64,000 bases of DNA from Angiostrongylus vasorum (lineage: Eukaryota > Nematoda > Chromadorea > Rhabditida > Metastrongylidae). Below, piece by piece: positions 60,018 to 64,000 of the stretch. The stretch covers positions 868,001 through 932,000 of the forward strand of contig JADANN010000120.1 of the NCBI GenBank assembly GCA_018806985.1, read 5' to 3'. The translations under genes were made by a program, and so were the position numbers. Every line of letters begins with the position of its first letter. Position 1 is the first letter of the stretch. A model generated the notes under the pieces. It searched no databases and was not told the DNA's origin. It saw nothing but the letters and a program-made list of their open reading frames with translations.

Positions 60018-62128
60018 AACGCGAACTATCTGGCGGGTGACAATCGTTTTGATATCTTCTTTAGCAGGGAATGGTACATAGATTACGGAATTACACTTAC
60101 ATAATATATAGACCCTAGGTCGCCAAGGAATGGAAGGAATAGGTGTGCTGAAGCCCGCATGACTCGTCAATGGACCATCTAAATATCACTGCACACTGCC
60201 TGGCTTCGGGAACCGACAAATATTCTCAGCGCATTTTCACCAGTGGGTTGGTTGTTGAAGGCTATTCCCCGCCACTAGTTGCCGAGCTGTCTGGAATAAT
60301 TGGCAGTCAGTTGGCGAGGATTTCGGACTCGATGAATTCTTTGCGATATTGCTTGTGCGAAATGGAAATGGACATTGTCATGCAGCACACTGACTCGTGG
60401 TAGTGGGAGTCGTAACTATTGGTGCTACCAACGATAAGTCGCCATTGCAATGGATCGCCAAGATCCAGCTGATGTAAAAAACGCTTCGAGAGTTATATCG
60501 ATGCATATTCTTTGTTTAGCCTTGTCTGCACAGAATGTTGTCAGTAACCATAGAGTTACTCTTCTTCACGCATTAGAGCGCAAAATACGATCAAGGAACA
60601 GATCGTTTTCGATGCACAAAATGAACCATAGTACACAACTCATAATGGTGTCTTTTAACTTTCCGCTCTGTCCGTGTAGCACCAACTTTCCTGTTTTTTT
60701 TCCTTGTTTCTACTTTAACGTTTTGATGGTTGAAATGCTCCGCAATTTTTTTCAATTATATCTTGTTCTATTGCACGATATCAAACTTTTGTGCTTGAAT
60801 TCATTAGAAGTTTACATAAAGTGGTTAGCTAGCGAATACGCTCAGAAATCGGATAAAGTTAATAATAACTTATTTGGAATCCCTCCATGGTACAACATGG
60901 TTATTGGCCCAACGGGCAACATCTATTCCGGTACTTTCAAAATTTTAGTAAATTTTGCAACTTCGTGATTTCAAAGAAAGTGAACGAAACATGGTTGTTG
61001 GTCCAGAAATATGAATTTCTCGTGATTAACAGTGGAAAGAACCTACATTAATAGGACTGTACAATTGTTCTTGACCAATACAGATCATTACTATTTCTTT
61101 ACCCACTGATGTGAATGACATAAGCTCACAAAGACACCGAACAATCCATTTTACCAACAGATGAATATCCTCTTCAGCCCCCAGAAACACAATTGAGTGT
61201 TGGGAAGCAAATTCCAAGGAATAAGTATACCTTCTATTTATTGGCTCATTTATATGTACAGTAACAAAGAAACAGTGAAAAAAGCTTAAACCGAAAACAG
61301 GAAAGCTCGATGCTAACAAAAAATCTGAACCGTCATCTGATTAGTAATCATCATTCCGAAACAGTCATAGAAATCTACATTCATAGTTATGTACACTTTG
61401 CACGGTGTCGTACTTACAAAAAGCTGTGTATGTACAAGTGAAATACTGTTTCAGTGCAAAGTTTACTACTACACCTCAAACTAGTTCGCTCTAACGAAAA
61501 CGAAGAAATTATTTACATAAATTTTCACGAGCTTATATACAACTACAATGTACAGAACTATGTGAATAAGCTAATCGGAAATACTGGCAGTGTACTAAGA
61601 AAAAAGGAATGGATAGACTACAAAACCACTGAGATGAGACCAAAATGTCCCGGATGCGAAAGTGTGCTCAGGGAGTAGAACGTCAACGACTGAACTAAAG
61701 CACAGGTGACAGCACAAAACAGGCTGCATACCAATTATAAGACATGGTGTTTAGAAGAAAATGGCGTGCTATGAAAAAGTTAAAGACGGACAAATGAGGC
61801 CGAAATACACAATAAAAAGTCCTCGCATTTTAAGATAACAAAGTATGACTGGATGGACCACCTTATAGCTCTTTGTTTCCCACGTTAAACTCCCTTGTTC
61901 CGCCTTTGTGCAACGGTCGGCGTCGGGTGGAGACAACTTTGGACTAAAATGAAATTTTGATTCTTCAAATGACCCCGAGTACACCAGCCTTTAATATTTC
62001 GCAACTAACGACAAAATTTAAATAAACTACATTCTCCTTGACGGAATGTAAGTAAAATTCCTGTCACAAGACATCACTACCACCAGAAACATCACGAAGA
62101 TCACTTTCCTACTTGCACAAATATCGTT
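60018..62128. other. Spacer with one long unassigned open frame
   Basis: The longest plain open frame of the window outside mobile elements (60450-60968, plus, 172 codons) lies here. It has a hydrophobic middle and a 'GIPPWYNMVIGPTGNIYSG' stretch near its end. I do not recognise it, and no splice structure supports it. A short frame at 61454-61678 ends in 'RPKCPGCESVLRE', again without a recognisable family. Confidence 0.35.
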
Positions 62129-62129
62129 T

Positions 62130-62215
62130 CTATCTTAACCTTTTTATTTACTGCCTATTCTTTTTTAACGCAAGACACCTGCGGTCCGGAGTTTTGCAAA
62201 TATCTCAAGTTATAT
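62130..62215 (+). repeat. Repeat B end fragment
   Basis: 'gcctattcttttttaacgca' joins directly to 'acctgcggtccggagttttg' and 'caaatatctcaag', so both ends are fused with the core deleted. Confidence 0.65.
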
Positions 62216-62266
62216 CGTTTCTATATTTACCTTTCTCGCCCCATAATAAACAATCCTTAAATAAAC

Positions 62267-62269
<3 letters not shown>

Positions 62270-62360
<91 letters not shown>
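62270..62360. repeat. Perfect (AT)n microsatellite
   Basis: About 91 bases of uninterrupted AT, directly upstream of a Repeat C copy. Confidence 0.95.
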
Positions 62361-62364
<4 letters not shown>

Positions 62365-62367
62365 CCT

Positions 62368-63074
62368 CCCGACGGTTTACCGCCTCATCGTGGCTGGGTG
62401 TTCCTGGGTGTCGGACTGCGATGTACAGCGGGGGGATTCGTCCCACGGGCAGCTCTCCCAAGCTGAGAAGGAGTCCAGCGTTTTCAACAGGAAGCCTAGC
62501 TAAAAGTAAACCAATACCAGAATCCACCACCATCTTGGTATCAAAGTCGCATGGTGGTAAATCTCCTCTGATCCACAAGGACTGCGACTGCCTGTCGTGG
62601 TGACGACCTAGGGCAGACTTTGGCCAGGTTGTCCTCGGGATTCCAAGGAAACACAATAGCTTAACCAGCAAATTCCCGAAAAATGGTGGTTATGCTGGGG
62701 ACCGCACGAGGTGTTCCTGCGCGTCGGACTACGATGTACAGCGGGGGATACATCCCTTGGCAGGGGTTTCCCAAACTGAAAAGGAGTCCGGCGTTTCCAG
62801 CAGAAAGCCTAGCTAAGAGTAAACGATTACCAAGATCCATCACCGTCCTGGTATCAAAGTCGCATGGTGGTAAATCTCCCTCTGATCCACAAGGGCTGCG
62901 ACTGCCTGTGGTGGTGAAGACCTGGGGAGACTTTAGCCAGGGTGACCTCGGGACTCCAGGGAACCATAATGGCTTAATAAGCAAGTCCCTGAAAAATGGA
63001 GATTATGCTGGTGGCCGCACAACTAGTGAGGACTGGCCATTCAAGTATTCAAGTAAGTAAGTAAGTAAGTAAGT
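62368..63074 (+). repeat. Two Repeat C copies in tandem
   Basis: The first copy is at 62368-62705 and the second at about 62706-63060. The second starts inside the unit ('gaggtgttcctgcgcgtcgg'). It ends in an (AAGT)n tail of about six units at 63047-63074. Confidence 0.85.
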
Positions 63075-63077
63075 AGA

Positions 63078-63118
<41 letters not shown>

Positions 63119-63128
63119 TATATATATA

Positions 63129-63169
<41 letters not shown>
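63075..63169. repeat. (TA)n microsatellite following the Repeat C tail
   Basis: Two 'gcatat' interruptions. Continuous with the (AAGT)n tail of the preceding repeat. Confidence 0.95.
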
Positions 63170-63171
<2 letters not shown>

Positions 63172-64000
63172 ATTGTGGGCAAGATTAATCCGTAATTGCT
63201 TCAGATATTATAGAGTTATAAGCTTAACAAATGTAAACCCAACGAAAAGCATTTTCAAGCATGCGCCGTCTACGAAATAAAGCAGGAGCCATGTGGGCGA
63301 GTTTATGAGATGTTGACTAACGTCGTGGTCTCATGTAGCACACTATTCAAGGGTTACGCCGAGGGATAGGTAGATGTGGATAAGGCCAACGGTCGATAAC
63401 TCCACTCTTGTATGCCCTTCCAACGCTACGTAACACATTTGCCTATTGACAGCACACATCACGGAGGACCTCATCCACTTAAACGACATAACACTTCAGA
63501 AATAATTTATGCAGCCAAAACGTTCCGTAATTAAACACCATTAGCAAATTTTCAATAAAACCATAAGTGAAAGAGTAACCAGCAACACTAAAACCCATTC
63601 TCAAGGGTAAAAGCACTGACACGTTCGAGTCAAACATATAAGCATATTTGAGAAAATTTACATTTAAAATCATTACCATCTTCTCTACAAATAAAAACAG
63701 AGACCCAGAAAGCTGGGCATTTAGTAAAATCCCCTCCTACTACTCCGTATAATATGAATCACCGTGATCATTTATATGGTGAAATTTACCCTGGGAAATT
63801 AATTGGAACATAAGCGAAGAAAACACTTAAGTAGAGTGAAGAGTGCAAGGAGGTCATCTGCCACAAGTACACACCATTGTAATACCTGTTTGATGAAACA
63901 TCAAGAAGAAACCAGTTCCAGAACAAAAGTGTTTATTGAAAAGCTACATCCACGCCTAATTTATGTTCTCCTGCCCATGCGTGGCACAGTTAAAGGGTTG
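63170..64000. other. Spacer to window end
   Basis: AT-rich sequence. No exon, repeat or RNA feature could be supported. Confidence 0.4.

Overview
The window looks like a piece of a nematode nuclear genome, most likely a clade V strongylid (hookworm-like) species. The evidence is short exons split by small introns with TTTCAG-type acceptors, a TWK-type two-pore potassium channel, and a heavy load of RTE-type and Penelope-like retroelements, mariner remnants and tRNA-derived short repeats. DNA is AT-rich. No operon, rRNA gene, functional-looking tRNA gene or CRISPR array was seen. I read it by eye only, so species placement is inference.

Only two genes can be reconstructed with confidence, both on the + strand. 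The first (41772-48148) is a K2P/TWK potassium channel with both pore loops, four membrane segments, a long cytoplasmic tail and a poly(A) signal just downstream. The second (52844-58588) is an acyl-CoA synthetase/4-coumarate-CoA ligase-like enzyme of about 575 residues. Its last two codons appear to lie on a separate exon that completes a peroxisomal SKL tail. Both genes carry +1 length changes in A or T runs inside conserved blocks, and the synthetase also has one in-frame TGA. This suggests either sequence error or early decay. The first 2.5 kb hold weaker evidence for a membrane-protein fragment (24-362) and a possible mTERF-type helical-repeat protein (about 1443-2538).

The rest is mostly mobile DNA and unassigned AT-rich spacer. 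From 5.1 to 10.5 kb lies a nested block: an RTE copy (minus), a Penelope-like insertion with 13-bp target duplication, inverted termini, a GIY-YIG endonuclease ORF and a hammerhead-ribozyme-like motif, then a second RTE copy (minus) and a 3' RTE fragment (plus). A second, decayed Penelope-like element with a YIDD reverse transcriptase motif sits at 49.2-51.0 kb. Hammerhead-like ends of at least four related families recur along the window (19.3, 25.7, 31.5/32.4, 34.5, 37.5/37.9, 43.6, 50.9 and 59.4 kb), several as inverted pairs. One pair has grown a long GTT triplet tract. A mariner transposase relic lies at 22.6-23.4 kb.

Three non-coding repeat families are dispersed throughout, including inside the introns of both genes. 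Repeat A is a tRNA-derived SINE of about 280 bp (eight copies). Repeat B is a tRNA-like element whose copies are often fused head to head. Repeat C is about 380 bp with an (AAGT)n tail. Five AT microsatellites and two TTG-type tracts complete the picture.
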